From Roseibium algicola (GTDB lineage: Bacteria; Pseudomonadota; Alphaproteobacteria; Rhizobiales; Stappiaceae): 64,000 nt of DNA. The translations under genes and the position numbers were made by a program. Below, piece by piece: positions 41,378 through 51,147 of this stretch (its first letter is position 1; each line of letters starts with the position of its first letter). Under the pieces are notes generated by a model. That model was not told the origin of the DNA and made no database searches. It saw only the letters and a program-made list of their open reading frames with translations. Where the stretch lies: positions 1,612,001 through 1,676,000 of the forward strand of contig NZ_CP019630.1 in NCBI RefSeq assembly GCF_001999245.1. The letters run 5' to 3'.

Positions 41378-41970
41378 CATGCGCCCCACAAAAGCCCGAC
41401 CACCTGGGAAATCACGAGCGTGAGCAACACATCCAGGACGACGACGCCGATGGTCAGGCTCACAGTTGTCTGAAGCGCGATGCGGGCGACCTGATAGCGA
41501 TACCAGATCACGACAAAGAGGCAGGTCAGCGACAACAAGACAACGATGCCAGGCGAGATAACGTCCAGAAGAAACAGGATGTAGGTAAACAGATACGGCA
41601 CCGACGCGAGCAGGCTTGTCCAGTTGCGTACGACAATGAATGACACGTAGCGGTTCGAAATGCCTATCGGCGCTGCCAGCAACGCCAGCAACAACGGTAG
41701 TGCCAGCCAGTCGACGCCCATTCCCAGGAACTGGGCAAACCAGTAGCTACCGTTCGGAAAGGCATCGGGATGGTAGAGGTTCTCGGCGAAAAAGAGCCGC
41801 TTTTCCGCAAGGCAACTGACCACGTAAACCGGCACCAGCAGAAAGATGACGGAGAACGAACGCCAGAACCCCTGAATGGACTGGTCGAAAAACGCCATTC
41901 CTTCCGGACGGTTGCGCAGAAGCAACCAGGACCCGTCCAATGCCGCGCGAATTTCGACCTTGCTGATCAA
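41377..41970 (-). CDS. Conserved integral membrane protein, dapE-coupled
   Basis: 197 residues with about five hydrophobic helices (FWRSFSVIFLLVPVYVVSCLA, FLGMGVDWLALPLLLALLAAPIGI, NWTSLLASVPYLFTYILFLLDVIS, IVVLLSLTCLFVVIWYRYQVAR, VSLTIGVVVLDVLLTLVISQVVGLL). No known domain is recognised. The ATG overlaps the dapE stop by 4 bases (ATGA), so it is translated with dapE. I recall a membrane protein of this size next to dapE in other Hyphomicrobiales, but no role is known. Confidence 0.75.
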   Translation of the reverse strand: MISKVEIRAALDGSWLLLRNRPEGMAFFDQSIQGFWRSFSVIFLLVPVYVVSCLAEKRLFFAENLYHPDAFPNGSYWFAQFLGMGVDWLALPLLLALLAAPIGISNRYVSFIVVRNWTSLLASVPYLFTYILFLLDVISPGIVVLLSLTCLFVVIWYRYQVARIALQTTVSLTIGVVVLDVLLTLVISQVVGLLWGA

Positions 41971-43139
41971 TTCCCGTCTGCTCCGGAAAAATAGCTGAAG
42001 AGGAATTTTTTGTAGATTGCTGCCAGCCGGTCAAGGTCCTCAACCGCGACACATTCGTCCACCTTGTGCATCGTCTGGCCGACAAGGCCAAATTCCACGA
42101 CGGGGCAGTAGTTCTTTATGAAGCGGGCGTCTGATGTTCCTCCGCCCGTTGAAAGCTCCGGAACCCGGCCGGTTTCCGCTTCCACAGCCTTGCTCAGGGC
42201 TTCGATCAGGACTTCGTCCCGCGTCAGGAAGGATTCGCTGGCATCGCGCTTGAACTCCAGCCCAAGCGCCAGGTTTCCAAGGTCTACCGCTTCGAGCGTC
42301 TCGGTGATGCGGGCCTTGAGGCTCTCCAGCGTCCATTCGTCATTGTAGCGAATGTTGAAACGGGCTTCTGCCCGCGCCGGAATGACGTTGAAGGCCGGAT
42401 TACCGACGTCGGCGGAGACAATCTCCAGATTGGACGGCTGAAAGCGTTCGTTGCCCTTGTCCAGTTCCAGCGCATCAAGCGCGGCCAGAAGGCGGATCAG
42501 GCCCGGGATCGGGTTGTCAGCCAGATGCGGATAGGCGGCATGGCCCTGGACACCCCGGACCGTGATGGTGCCGGACAGCGATCCGCGCCGCCCGACCTTG
42601 ATGGCATCGCCGAGCACATCCGGATTGGTCGGCTCACCGACGATGCAGGCATCGAACACATGCCCTTGTTCCCTGGCCCACTGAAGCAGCTTGACGGTGC
42701 CGTTGACTGCCGGGCCTTCCTCGTCGCCGGTGATGAGAAAGGAAATCGTGCCGCCAAAATCCGGGCTCTTTTCGGCAACGTAATCAAGCGCTGCTGCTGC
42801 AAAGGCCGCGATGCCGCCTTTCATGTCGACTGCGCCACGGCCAAACAGCATGCCGTTGTCGATGGCCCCCTCAAACGGGCCGTGCCGCCAGTCGCTCTCG
42901 GCACCGGCCGGAACCACATCCGTGTGGCCTGCAAAGACGAAATGCGGTGCACCGCTGCCGATGGAAGCAAACAGGTTCTCCACGTCCGGCGTGTCCTCGT
43001 CCTGGAACGTGACGCGCGACACGGCAAACCCGGCCTTGCCGAGCAACGCTTCCAGCGATGCCAGCGCGCCGCCTTCGGCAGGGGTCACGGACGGGCAACG
43101 GATCAGGTCCTGTGCGATTGCGACGGCGGAAGTGGGCAT
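41967..43139 (-). CDS. dapE: Succinyl-diaminopimelate desuccinylase
   Basis: 390 residues from ATG 43139 (MPTSAVAIAQDLIRCPSVTPAEGG). M20 metallopeptidase family: FAGHTDVVPAG (Zn His, Asp), RGAVDMKGGIAAF (bridging Asp), ITGDEEGPAVNGT (catalytic Glu and metal Glu), then the dimerisation lid and STGGGTSDARF with the late Asp and VEFGLVGQTMHKVDECV (Zn His). It releases succinate from N-succinyl-LL-diaminopimelate. An upstream ATG at 43169 would add ten unconserved residues and lacks a ribosome site. Confidence 0.95.
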   Translation of the reverse strand: MPTSAVAIAQDLIRCPSVTPAEGGALASLEALLGKAGFAVSRVTFQDEDTPDVENLFASIGSGAPHFVFAGHTDVVPAGAESDWRHGPFEGAIDNGMLFGRGAVDMKGGIAAFAAAALDYVAEKSPDFGGTISFLITGDEEGPAVNGTVKLLQWAREQGHVFDACIVGEPTNPDVLGDAIKVGRRGSLSGTITVRGVQGHAAYPHLADNPIPGLIRLLAALDALELDKGNERFQPSNLEIVSADVGNPAFNVIPARAEARFNIRYNDEWTLESLKARITETLEAVDLGNLALGLEFKRDASESFLTRDEVLIEALSKAVEAETGRVPELSTGGGTSDARFIKNYCPVVEFGLVGQTMHKVDECVAVEDLDRLAAIYKKFLFSYFSGADGN

Positions 43140-43182
43140 GAAACAGTCTCTTTGGTTAGTCGTATGCAAGGCTCACGCGCGT

Positions 43183-43608
43183 TCAGCGCTTGCGCCAGTA
43201 GCTGTTTGGCATCGGGCCATGGCGGTTCGGCTGGCCCTGGCTCGGCACAACGCCGAGAAAGATCAGCATGATCACATTCAGGATCGGAACGAAGATCAAA
43301 AGTGCGAGGAACCCGCTCTGGCCGATGTCCTGCAGCCGCTTGACGACCAGTGCCAGTTCCACCCACTGCAGAACGAAAAACAGAACCGGAAACAGCGGAT
43401 TCGTGCCGATATAGTCGCCGGAAATCATGGATTCAGGCGTCGGCGTTTCAGCGGAGGAAAGCCACCATATCCGCAGCGCAATGCCGAAGATGATCCAGCT
43501 GACAAGGAAACACAGCCAATAGGGTTCCCGGCCCATACGACCGATAGGGCTCAAAAGGGCCCAGATCGGCCCCGGGGCAGTATTCGCGCTCTGTGGGGGC
43601 GTTGTCAT
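43183..43608 (-). CDS. DUF805 membrane protein
   Basis: 141 residues. The typical DUF805 pattern is visible: LLSPIGRMGREPYWLCFLVSWIIF near the N-terminus, FPVLFFVLQWVELALVVKRLQDIGQSGFLALLIFVPILNVIMLIFLG in the second half, and a short polar tail. Four or so TM helices. Function unknown in the family. It lies 43 bases upstream of dapE on the same strand and may be co-transcribed. Confidence 0.87.
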   Translation of the reverse strand: MTTPPQSANTAPGPIWALLSPIGRMGREPYWLCFLVSWIIFGIALRIWWLSSAETPTPESMISGDYIGTNPLFPVLFFVLQWVELALVVKRLQDIGQSGFLALLIFVPILNVIMLIFLGVVPSQGQPNRHGPMPNSYWRKR

Positions 43609-43834
43609 TCCATCCAGCTCAGGTTCGATTGATCTGGCAAGGAGGTAGACGCATACGCGGGCCGGATCAAGGTCTGTTACACAGTCGCACCGGCCTTAGC
43701 CAGTGCGTAATCATGCGAATTGTGCCAGTCGTATAGTTTGCACCCCTATTACCTTGGGTAATTTTAATGGATTTTGCACGTTCGGCGTGCCAATCCTAAT
43801 TTTGAAGGTTCACTGCCGACGAGGGGGCTCGCTG

Positions 43835-46087
43835 ATGACCGGTGCCTGGAAGACTAGACTAACTGCCTGTGCATTCTCAGTATTTCTGGCGTTCTTGTCC
43901 ACTATGGCACTGCCGGCCAACGCACAGGACACCGGAAAAAACCTTCCGTCGCAACTTCAGCCCGAAGCCATGGAAAAGCTTGTCTCCGATCTCGATCCGG
44001 AACAGGTGAAGGCGCTGACCGACCTGATGACCCTGCTGCAGCAAGGTGCCGCAGCCAAGGGCGCGCAGACCCCGCCTCCGTCAGAAGAAGTCGAACTGAT
44101 CGAGAAGGTGCAGACTGCAGCCGATCAGTTCGGCGCGCTGATTGCGAACAATTTCAGAACCTTGCCGGAGCTCTTCAGCAGCCTTTTCTCCAGTATCGGC
44201 GCGCTGTTTGCGGGAACGGTCGCAGGACCGGTGCATATCTTCATTGGTGCGATTGCACTTATCCTGGCCGCCGGTTTTGCCGCCGAGTTCCTGGTCAACC
44301 GGCTATTCGCCTCCCGCCGGGAGAAAATCCAGAGCCATGCGCCCCACAGCCTCTTTGAAACTGTCAAACTGGTCTCCACACGTGCCGCGCTTGATCTAGG
44401 CGGGCTGATTGTTTTTGCAATCGTCGCCTTCGCTGTCGGCAAGATCGCGATTTTCGATCCTGTCGCCAGAGCATTTGCCTTTCAGGCGGTATACTGGATC
44501 GTTTTCCTGCCACGCATCGTCGCAGCCCTACTGCGCTTTGCCCTGGCGCCGCATCGTAGCGAGCTGCGCCTCGTCACCGCGGACGACACCACCGCCAAGT
44601 CGCTTTACCGCAGCTTCACGAGCCTCTTCGCCTTTGTTGGCGTCACCTTCTTCCTGCGTAACATCATGATCGAGGCCGGCGACGGAGATGTTGCCGAAAC
44701 CTTCCGCTTCTTCATCGGCTTTGGCGTCAATCTCTGGATCGCCATGGTCATCTGGAACGCCCGTCATGGCCTGACGAGCATCATTCTGGGTGATGAGCAC
44801 CAGCCAACCAGCGGCCTGGAACGCATGGCCCGGTTCTGGCCCTATTTCTCGATTGCCTTCATCGGCTTCAACTGGCTGCTGGTTCAGATAACAACCAGCA
44901 TGGGCATCGAAGCGCTGACTGCGGGACGCTCTCTCGCCGTGATCGCGTTGGTCGTGTTCGCGCCGTTTCTCGACACGATGGTACGCGGCATCGTCTCCCA
45001 CATCGTTCCGCCCATGCGCGGGGAAGGTCCGGTTGCGGAAGCTGCCCATATGCAGACCCGGCACAGCTACGTGCGCATTGCCCGCGTGGCCCTGCTTGCC
45101 TTCCTGGTGCTGATGGTCGGCAGGATCTATGGTCTCAATCTGCTCGCGCTCGGCGCGGAAGACGGGTCCTCGGTCGCCCGGCATACGGTTATCTTCCTGC
45201 TTATTCTGGCCGCCGGTTACCTTGCCTGGGAAATCACCAATCTCTGGGTTGCCCACCAGCTCGCCAAGGATTCGCCGCCGCCTTCCAACGAAGATGAAGA
45301 CGCGGAGATGGGCGGGGCCGGCAAGTCGCGCCTGGCAACGATCCTGCCGCTGATCCGCGTCGTCGTGCAGATCACGATCCTGACCCTGACCACGCTGCTC
45401 GCCCTCAGCCAGCTGGGCATCAACATCACGCCGCTTCTGGCCGGTGCCGGTGTCGTTGGCCTGGCAGTCGGCTTCGGGGCGCAGACCCTGGTGCGCGACG
45501 TGGTCTCAGGCATCTTCTTCCTGATGGACGATGCCTTCCGTCTGGGTGAATTCATCGATGCGGGCGGTACACAGGGCACTATCGAGAAAATCTCGATAAG
45601 GTCCCTGCAGCTGCGCGGCACGCGTGGTGCCGTTCATATCGTCCCCTATGGCGAAATCCCGAAGCTCACCAACCTGTCCCGAGACTGGGTGATCATGAAG
45701 CTGAAGTTCACCGTTCCATTCGACACGGATGTCGAGAAGGTTCGCAAGCTCTTCAAGCGGATCGGCCAGGAAATCATGGAGATGGAAGAGTTCAAGGACG
45801 ACATTCTGGCCCCGTTCAAGGGACAGGGCGTTGCCGATGTCGACGACGTCGGCATCGTGGTGCGCGGCAAGTACACCACCAAACCCGGCAAGCAGTTCGG
45901 CATCCGCAAGGAAATCTACAAGCGCGTTCAGCAGGCGTTCGAGGAGAACGACATCCAATTCGCGCGCAAGGAGGTGCGGGTCAACATTCCCGACACCGCG
46001 AAGCTGGACGACAAGCAAAAGGAAGCCGTCACAGCAGCTGCGGCTGCCGCAGCCGCCGACATGGACAAGAAACCGGCGACCGAGTGA
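43835..46087 (+). CDS. Large MscS-family mechanosensitive channel
   Basis: 750 residues from ATG 43835, with GAGGGGG 8 bases upstream. Signal peptide (about 1-32, ending ALPANA), a periplasmic region with a predicted helical segment, about ten TM helices, then an MscS core at about 524-710: LSQLGINITPLLAGAGVVGLAVGFGAQTLVRDVVSGIFFLMDDAFRLGEFI (pore helix TM3), GTIEKISIRSLQLRGTRGAVHIVPYGEI and the cytoplasmic vestibule. The C-terminus ends in Lys/Ala-rich residues. Domain layout resembles YbiO/MscM-type large channels of E. coli, which release solutes on osmotic downshock. Monocistronic. Confidence 0.92.
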   Translation: MTGAWKTRLTACAFSVFLAFLSTMALPANAQDTGKNLPSQLQPEAMEKLVSDLDPEQVKALTDLMTLLQQGAAAKGAQTPPPSEEVELIEKVQTAADQFGALIANNFRTLPELFSSLFSSIGALFAGTVAGPVHIFIGAIALILAAGFAAEFLVNRLFASRREKIQSHAPHSLFETVKLVSTRAALDLGGLIVFAIVAFAVGKIAIFDPVARAFAFQAVYWIVFLPRIVAALLRFALAPHRSELRLVTADDTTAKSLYRSFTSLFAFVGVTFFLRNIMIEAGDGDVAETFRFFIGFGVNLWIAMVIWNARHGLTSIILGDEHQPTSGLERMARFWPYFSIAFIGFNWLLVQITTSMGIEALTAGRSLAVIALVVFAPFLDTMVRGIVSHIVPPMRGEGPVAEAAHMQTRHSYVRIARVALLAFLVLMVGRIYGLNLLALGAEDGSSVARHTVIFLLILAAGYLAWEITNLWVAHQLAKDSPPPSNEDEDAEMGGAGKSRLATILPLIRVVVQITILTLTTLLALSQLGINITPLLAGAGVVGLAVGFGAQTLVRDVVSGIFFLMDDAFRLGEFIDAGGTQGTIEKISIRSLQLRGTRGAVHIVPYGEIPKLTNLSRDWVIMKLKFTVPFDTDVEKVRKLFKRIGQEIMEMEEFKDDILAPFKGQGVADVDDVGIVVRGKYTTKPGKQFGIRKEIYKRVQQAFEENDIQFARKEVRVNIPDTAKLDDKQKEAVTAAAAAAAADMDKKPATE

Positions 46088-46161
46088 GGCCCTGCCTTGC
46101 TTCGCCTGCAACAGACGGGCCTGCCGCTTCGCCTGTGAGAGCGGTGGGCACAGCGTTTTTT

Positions 46162-46281
46162 GCCCATCCTTCGAGACGCCGCTACCGCGGCTCCTCAAGA
46201 TGAGGCGATACGGGGAAGAAAGGCTTCAGCAAACCGCAGCAGCATCCTGAAGAGGCCGCCAGGCCGTCTCGAAGGATGGGC
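46162..46281. repeat. Long intergenic palindromic element (GCCCATCCTTCGAGACG arms)
   Basis: A 17-base arm at 46162-46178 is perfectly complementary to 46265-46281. The 86 bases between carry CGCTACCGCGG and CTCCTCAAGATGAGG-type sub-dyads. Elements of the form 'CATCCTTCGAGACG...CGTCTCGAAGGATG' are frequent dispersed repeats in alphaproteobacterial genomes. It occupies most of the 376-base gap between the MscS and DUF2189 genes, which holds no gene. Confidence 0.8.
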
Positions 46282-46463
46282 CCAAAGCCCTGCTCCGCAT
46301 TTTCACGACTGGATAACATGGCACGCAGGTCTGCCCGCGCTTCACGTCGGATTTAACCGGCGCATAAGCCCTTCTCCCGATTGAGCCGGACACCGTTCCG
46401 TGCCTAAGATTGCCTGTCCGCGGGAGGCGGGCGGGCAATATGCTTTTGGGAGGAAGCCGCCTG

Positions 46464-47291
46464 ATGAGTGACAACACGTCAACCCCGCAAGGTAGCGGGG
46501 CATCCGCAACAGCTGGATTGCGGCCCATGCCAAAGGTCAACAAGATTACCGTCAACGACGTGATCGACGCGTTCGCTGCGGGCCTGGCCGATTTCCGCAG
46601 GGCGCCGGTCTACGGCCTGGCGATCGGCGCGTTTTTCGCTCTTGGAGGCCTGTTCGTCGTTTTGAGCGCGGCCGCCCTCAACATGAGTTACCTGTCCTAT
46701 CCGGCAGCGGCCGGTTTCGTCTTGATCGGGCCATTCGCTGCGGTTGGTCTCTACGAGGTCAGCCGGCGTCTCCAAAATGGTGAGGAGCTTTCCTGGTCGC
46801 GTATCTTCGGCACCATGTGGGCCCAAAAGGGGCGGGAACTTTCCTGGATGGCCTTCGTGGTTCTGTTCATCCAGATCATGTGGATGTATCAGGTGCGCCT
46901 GCTGCTCGCGCTGTTCCTCGGCTTCCGGTCGTTTGCCTCGTTCGACGAGTTTCTGACCCAGGTCATCTCCACCCCGGAAGGCCTGATGTTCCTCGCCGTT
47001 GGCCACGTGGTGGGCGCAATCCTGTCGCTGATCCTGTTCTCGCTGACCGTGGTGTCCTTCCCGTTGCTGATGGAGGAGGACCGGGACTTCATCACAGCCA
47101 TGATCACCAGCGTGCGGGCCGTGTTCACATCGCCCGCCCCGATGATCGGCTGGGCCTTTGTCGTAACCGCGGTTCTGATCGTGTCGATGGCACCGGCGTT
47201 CCTAGGTCTGGTCGTGTCCCTGCCGATCCTCGGTCATACGACCTGGCATCTCTACAAGAAATGCGTGGAGATACCCGAGGAGACGTTGTGA
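46464..47291 (+). CDS. DUF2189 integral membrane protein
   Basis: 275 residues from ATG 46464 with GGGAGGAAG upstream. Family hallmarks: VNDVIDAFAAGLADFRRAPVYGLAIGAFFALGG at the start, PAAAGFVLIGPFAAVGLYEVSRRLQNGEELSWSRIF, and FSLTVVSFPLLMEEDRDFITAMITSVRAVFTSP. Six TM helices. The N-terminal 35 residues are polar and disordered. The family is common in alphaproteobacteria, often near terminal oxidase genes, but here it stands alone, convergent with truA. Function unknown. Confidence 0.88.
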   Translation: MSDNTSTPQGSGASATAGLRPMPKVNKITVNDVIDAFAAGLADFRRAPVYGLAIGAFFALGGLFVVLSAAALNMSYLSYPAAAGFVLIGPFAAVGLYEVSRRLQNGEELSWSRIFGTMWAQKGRELSWMAFVVLFIQIMWMYQVRLLLALFLGFRSFASFDEFLTQVISTPEGLMFLAVGHVVGAILSLILFSLTVVSFPLLMEEDRDFITAMITSVRAVFTSPAPMIGWAFVVTAVLIVSMAPAFLGLVVSLPILGHTTWHLYKKCVEIPEETL

Positions 47292-47310
47292 CGGGCTAAC
47301 GGGGGTCCTC

Positions 47311-48141
47311 TCACGCGTCGCCGTCTTCTTCGCCTTCTCCGGCAGCCAACACGGCTTTGCGGGACTGCCAGTCCTTCTTGAGTTCGATGTCCATTTCCGC
47401 CGAGCGGTAGTCGACACGGGTCAGGTAAAGCCCGTCTGCCGGCGCCACCGGGCCGCAGGCGTTCCGGTCGCGGGCTTGCAGGGCCCTGGTGACATCACCC
47501 GGCCCCCATTTGCCCTCACCGACCAGGCGCAGGGAGCCGACCATCGAGCGCACCTGATTGTGGAGGAAGGACCGTGAGGCGCATTCGGCAATGACGAACT
47601 CGCCCTCGCGGTAGACCCGGAACTCCTCCAGCGTCTTTTCCGGGCTTTTTGCCTGGCAGCGCGTGTGACGGAAGGTGGTGAAGTCGTGATGACCGACGAA
47701 TTCCTGCGCAGCCGCGTGCATGGCGTCCGCATCGAGATGCACCTTCACATGCCAGGCAAGCCCAAGCTGGTGGGTGAGTGGCGGCAGTCGGTTTTGAATG
47801 CGATAGCGGTAGGAGCGGCGGATCGCGGAAAAGCGCGCGTCGAAGCCCTCGTGCATTTCCGCAGCATCCAGAATCACCACCGGATGGGGCTGGCAATGGA
47901 AATTCAGCGCCCCCATGACCGTTCTTGCGTCCCAGTCCTTCGAAAGATCCACATGGCAGACCTGCCCGGTGGCGTGGACGCCGGTGTCTGTGCGACCGGC
48001 GCCGCCGATGGTCACCTCCTCACCGGAGAATGCCTTTACGGCACGTTCGATCACCGCCTGGACGGACGGCGCGTTCGCCTGGCGCTGCCAGCCGCTGAAC
48101 GGCCTGCCGTCATATTCCACCGTCAGTTTGTAGCGGGGCAT
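47311..48141 (-). CDS. truA: tRNA pseudouridine(38-40) synthase
   Basis: 276 residues. The catalytic Asp lies in [20 protein letters not shown]. Other family motifs are [14 protein letters not shown] at the start, SYRYRI(QNR), [26 protein letters not shown] and [20 protein letters not shown]. The C-terminal 25 residues are a charged extension. It modifies U38-U40 in the tRNA anticodon arm. The ATG shares one base with the stop of the upstream GNAT gene (TAATG), so the pair is coupled. Confidence 0.96.
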   Translation of the reverse strand: MPRYKLTVEYDGRPFSGWQRQANAPSVQAVIERAVKAFSGEEVTIGGAGRTDTGVHATGQVCHVDLSKDWDARTVMGALNFHCQPHPVVILDAAEMHEGFDARFSAIRRSYRYRIQNRLPPLTHQLGLAWHVKVHLDADAMHAAAQEFVGHHDFTTFRHTRCQAKSPEKTLEEFRVYREGEFVIAECASRSFLHNQVRSMVGSLRLVGEGKWGPGDVTRALQARDRNACGPVAPADGLYLTRVDYRSAEMDIELKKDWQSRKAVLAAGEGEEDGDA

Positions 48142-48680
48142 TACTCGAATTCTTCAAAGGGTGTGGCGAAGGCCACCTCGATTGGCAGGTCCCGCGATCC
48201 GGCTTCCGTCAGCGCAAGCGCCATGAAGGCATCGCCCGCATAAGGTCCCTGCACCTTGCGTGCCAGCACGGGATCGAAACCGAAGCGCGGATAATAGGAC
48301 GGCGGGCCGAGCACCAGAACAAGGTCCTCTCCCAGATCCTTCAGGCTTTCCAGAGAGGCCTTGATCAGCGCCGAACCGATGCCGGTCTTCTGCAGGTCCG
48401 GCCAGACAGAAACAGGCGCAAGGCAAACAACCTGCATGCCCTGCCCCGGACCGATGGCAGCCGGGGTGACACGGCTGTAGGCGATATGTCCGACGATCCG
48501 GCCGCCGGCATCGACCGCGACCTGTTCCAGCACCAGAGCGCCGCAATGACGCAGCGTGTGCACGAGGCGGGCTTCCATGTCGGATGGAAAGGCAGCGGTG
48601 ACCAGCTCCCTGACGGAAGCTTCATCGTCAGAAGTCACGTTTCTGATGGCAAGGCCGGCAGCTTCGGCAGCTTGGGTCAT
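48141..48680 (-). CDS. GNAT N-acetyltransferase (YhbS-like)
   Basis: 179 residues. Acetyl-CoA binding motif [28 protein letters not shown] (Q-K-T-G-I-G). Further on is [26 protein letters not shown], the sequence typical of the YhbS group (Y-x-R-F-G-F). Unlike the broken GNAT gene at the left end of the window, all motifs are intact. It lies between fmt and truA in the same direction, 22 bases after fmt. The acceptor is unknown; relatives include proteins linked to tRNA or protein acetylation. Confidence 0.9.
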   Translation of the reverse strand: MTQAAEAAGLAIRNVTSDDEASVRELVTAAFPSDMEARLVHTLRHCGALVLEQVAVDAGGRIVGHIAYSRVTPAAIGPGQGMQVVCLAPVSVWPDLQKTGIGSALIKASLESLKDLGEDLVLVLGPPSYYPRFGFDPVLARKVQGPYAGDAFMALALTEAGSRDLPIEVAFATPFEEFE

Positions 48681-48702
48681 GTCGGTCTCCTCGAACCTCA
48701 GA

Positions 48703-49641
48703 TTAGTCCAGAACCGTGCCGTCAGAAAGCGATGCTCCGCGCAGGAATTCCGCGCCGCTCATCGGCTTCTTGCCGGCCCGCTGAACCTGTTCCAGACGTA
48801 CGGCACCCGCACCGCAGGAAATCACCGGCACATCCCCACCGGTCTGGACGGATCCCGGCGTGCCGGAGCCTTCGCCAAGCGTGCTGCGCAGGACCTTGAC
48901 CCGTTCCATCTTGCCGCCGAGCGGCATTTCGCACCAGGCACCGGGAAAGGGTGACAGGCCGCGAATGTGGTTGTGAACCTCCGCAGCCGGTTTCGACCAG
49001 TCGATCCGGGTTTCCTGCTTGGAGAGCTTGGCCGCGTAGGTGACACCGTCCTCTGCCTGGGGCTGGTCGCCAAGCGCCCCGCGCGACAAGGCCGCCAGCG
49101 CCCGAACCATCAGATCCCCGCCGAGCGAAGACAGCTTGTCGTGAAGGTCTCCGGCCGTCATGTTCTCGCCGATGGCAACGGTTTCCGACATGCAGACGGG
49201 GCCGGTATCGAGCCCCTCTTCCATGCGCATCACCTGAACGGCTGTTTCTTTGTCACCTGCCATGATCGCCCTGTTGATGGGCGCTGCGCCGCGCCAGCGT
49301 GGCAACATGGAAGCATGAAGGTTGAGACAACCGTATTCCGGCGCTTCCAGGATCGGTTTCGGCAGGAGAAGGCCGTAGGCAACCACCACCGCGACATCTG
49401 CATTCAAGGCCGCAAAGGCCTCCTGCTCTTCTGCCCCTTTGAGGCTCTGCGGCGTGAAAACCGGAATACCGAACGATTCAGCGGCCTCATGAACCGGCGA
49501 TTTCTTCAGGTCCATGCCCCGGCCCGCAGGACGCGGCGGCTGCGAATAGCAGGCGACCACGTCGTGGCCCTGGCCGACGATTTCCATAAGGGTCGGCACC
49601 GAGAAATCCGGGGTGCCCATGAAGATGACGCGTAAGGACAT
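48703..49641 (-). CDS. fmt: Methionyl-tRNA formyltransferase
   Basis: 312 residues. The formyltransferase signature is clear: [15 protein letters not shown] at the start, [16 protein letters not shown], the catalytic region [44 protein letters not shown] (Asn, His, Asp), and a C-terminal OB-like domain ([15 protein letters not shown]). It formylates initiator Met-tRNA in the cytoplasm. def, usually directly next to fmt, lies one gene upstream, with a marC-type gene in between. Confidence 0.97.
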   Translation of the reverse strand: MSLRVIFMGTPDFSVPTLMEIVGQGHDVVACYSQPPRPAGRGMDLKKSPVHEAAESFGIPVFTPQSLKGAEEQEAFAALNADVAVVVAYGLLLPKPILEAPEYGCLNLHASMLPRWRGAAPINRAIMAGDKETAVQVMRMEEGLDTGPVCMSETVAIGENMTAGDLHDKLSSLGGDLMVRALAALSRGALGDQPQAEDGVTYAAKLSKQETRIDWSKPAAEVHNHIRGLSPFPGAWCEMPLGGKMERVKVLRSTLGEGSGTPGSVQTGGDVPVISCGAGAVRLEQVQRAGKKPMSGAEFLRGASLSDGTVLD

Positions 49642-49798
49642 GAGGCTCCTGAGGGGTTTTGAAGATCTGCGCCCTTATTGCGTCTCACAGCGGGTGTTGC
49701 AAGGGGGCAGCGTGCGTTGTTTGGCGCCTCTGCACCCAGGGCTACTCCTTCCCGGAAGTGCGAAATCGATCAGGCCTGCCGCGTGGCCTCAGCTCGCT

Positions 49799-50431
49799 TC
49801 AAGCCAGGCCAGGTAGCAGGACCTTTAGGCTTCCGATCATCATTTCCATCGCAATAGCCGCCAGGATCATCCCCATCAGGCGGCTCATGACGCTGGTTGC
49901 GGTCTGGCCGAGGAACTTCGACAGGAACGGGGCGGCGAAGAACGTGCCTACGAGAACGGCGATGGAGGCGGCGATGGCAGCGATATACGCAATTTCGTGG
50001 GAAAGATCCGTGACCTGGCCACGGTAGATAATCATGGTCGAGATCGTTCCCGGTCCGAGCAGGATCGGTACGGTCAGCGGATAGATTGCAGGATTGTCCT
50101 GTTCGGAATGATGTTCCTGTTCCTCGTCCGTCCCATGATGCGCCTTGCTCTTCTCACCGGAGATGAGATTGAGCGCGATCAGGAGAATGAGGAAACCACC
50201 GGCAAGCCGAAATGCATCCAGGCTGATGCCGAAGACCTTGAGAATGGCGTCGCCCGTGAGGCCGATGAATGCGGAGCCAAGGGCAAGGCCAACCAGCACC
50301 GTCAGGGCAACCTTGCGCTCAAACCCCGGCCCTTTGTCGGCGGTGAGCGACAAGAACACCGGCAGGTTTGCAATCGGGTTCATGATTGCAAAAAGCGCAG
50401 CGAAGAGTTTCAGGAACAGGACCTGATCCAT
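49799..50431 (-). CDS. MarC-family integral membrane protein
   Basis: 210 residues with six TM helices. Family features: FAIMNPIANLPVFLSLTADKGPGFERKVALTVLVGLALGSAFIGLTGDAILKVFGISLDAFRLAGGFLILLIALNLISG at the N-terminal half and YPLTVPILLGPGTISTMIIYRGQ, FLSKFLGQTATSVMSRLMGMILAAIAMEMMIGSL at the C-terminal half. A His-rich cytoplasmic loop (KAHHGTDEEQEHHSEQ) in the middle may bind metal. MarC/YchE proteins are of unknown function despite the name. Located between def and fmt on the same strand. Confidence 0.91.
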   Translation of the reverse strand: MDQVLFLKLFAALFAIMNPIANLPVFLSLTADKGPGFERKVALTVLVGLALGSAFIGLTGDAILKVFGISLDAFRLAGGFLILLIALNLISGEKSKAHHGTDEEQEHHSEQDNPAIYPLTVPILLGPGTISTMIIYRGQVTDLSHEIAYIAAIAASIAVLVGTFFAAPFLSKFLGQTATSVMSRLMGMILAAIAMEMMIGSLKVLLPGLA

Positions 50432-50467
50432 TTATGCCGCCCCCGGTTTCAGCCAGGCAGCAGCGGA

Positions 50468-50986
50468 TCAGAGTTTTCCGGCCAGCTTTGCCTGCTTGGT
50501 GAATTTCTTGACAACGCGTTCGCGCTTCAGCTTCGATAGGTAGTCAATGAACAGCTTCCCGTTGAGATGGTCAAGCTCGTGCTGAATACAGGTTGCCAGT
50601 AGCCCGTCGGCCTTGATCTCCTGTTCGGCGCCTTCCCGGTTGAGAAACTGGACCGTTACTTCGGCAGGCCGCTCGACCTCCTCGTAGTAATCGGGGATCG
50701 ACAGGCAACCTTCCTGATAGACGGACAGGTCCTCGCTCGACCAGACGATCTTCGGATTGATGAACACCATCGGCTCTTTCGGCGCGTCTTCCTTGGCGAC
50801 GTCCAGCACGAAGATGCGTTGCAGCAGCCCGATCTGGCTGGCGGCAAGTCCGATACCGGGGGCATCGTACATGGTTTCCAGCATATCGTCGGCCAGTTTG
50901 CGGACGTCGTCGTCGACGGTCACGATAGGTGCACACACCTCGCGCAGGACCGGATCGGGAATGGTGATGATCGGGCGTATTGTCAT
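50468..50986 (-). CDS. def: Peptide deformylase
   Basis: 172 residues from ATG 50986 ([21 protein letters not shown]). The three family motifs are present: [10 protein letters not shown] (motif 1), EGCLSIP (motif 2, metal Cys) and QHELDHLNG (motif 3, metal His residues and catalytic Glu). It removes the N-formyl group from nascent proteins. The start at 50986 follows the expected family N-terminus; an upstream in-frame start at 51091 would add an unconserved leader. Divergent from rmuC. Confidence 0.97.
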   Translation of the reverse strand: MTIRPIITIPDPVLREVCAPIVTVDDDVRKLADDMLETMYDAPGIGLAASQIGLLQRIFVLDVAKEDAPKEPMVFINPKIVWSSEDLSVYQEGCLSIPDYYEEVERPAEVTVQFLNREGAEQEIKADGLLATCIQHELDHLNGKLFIDYLSKLKRERVVKKFTKQAKLAGKL

Positions 50987-51147
50987 GCGCCTGACATAAG
51001 AAATCGGAGCGCTCCGGTCAACGCGGAAATAGCGCGGCAGCCTCCCGTTTTCAACGCCTTCGGCCGGACCGGCTACCTGGTAGAAGACCACAGCTCTCTC
51101 CTGCCGCGCGGATGGGCCTTCGCCCCGAATCGTTCTATGTTTGTTTC

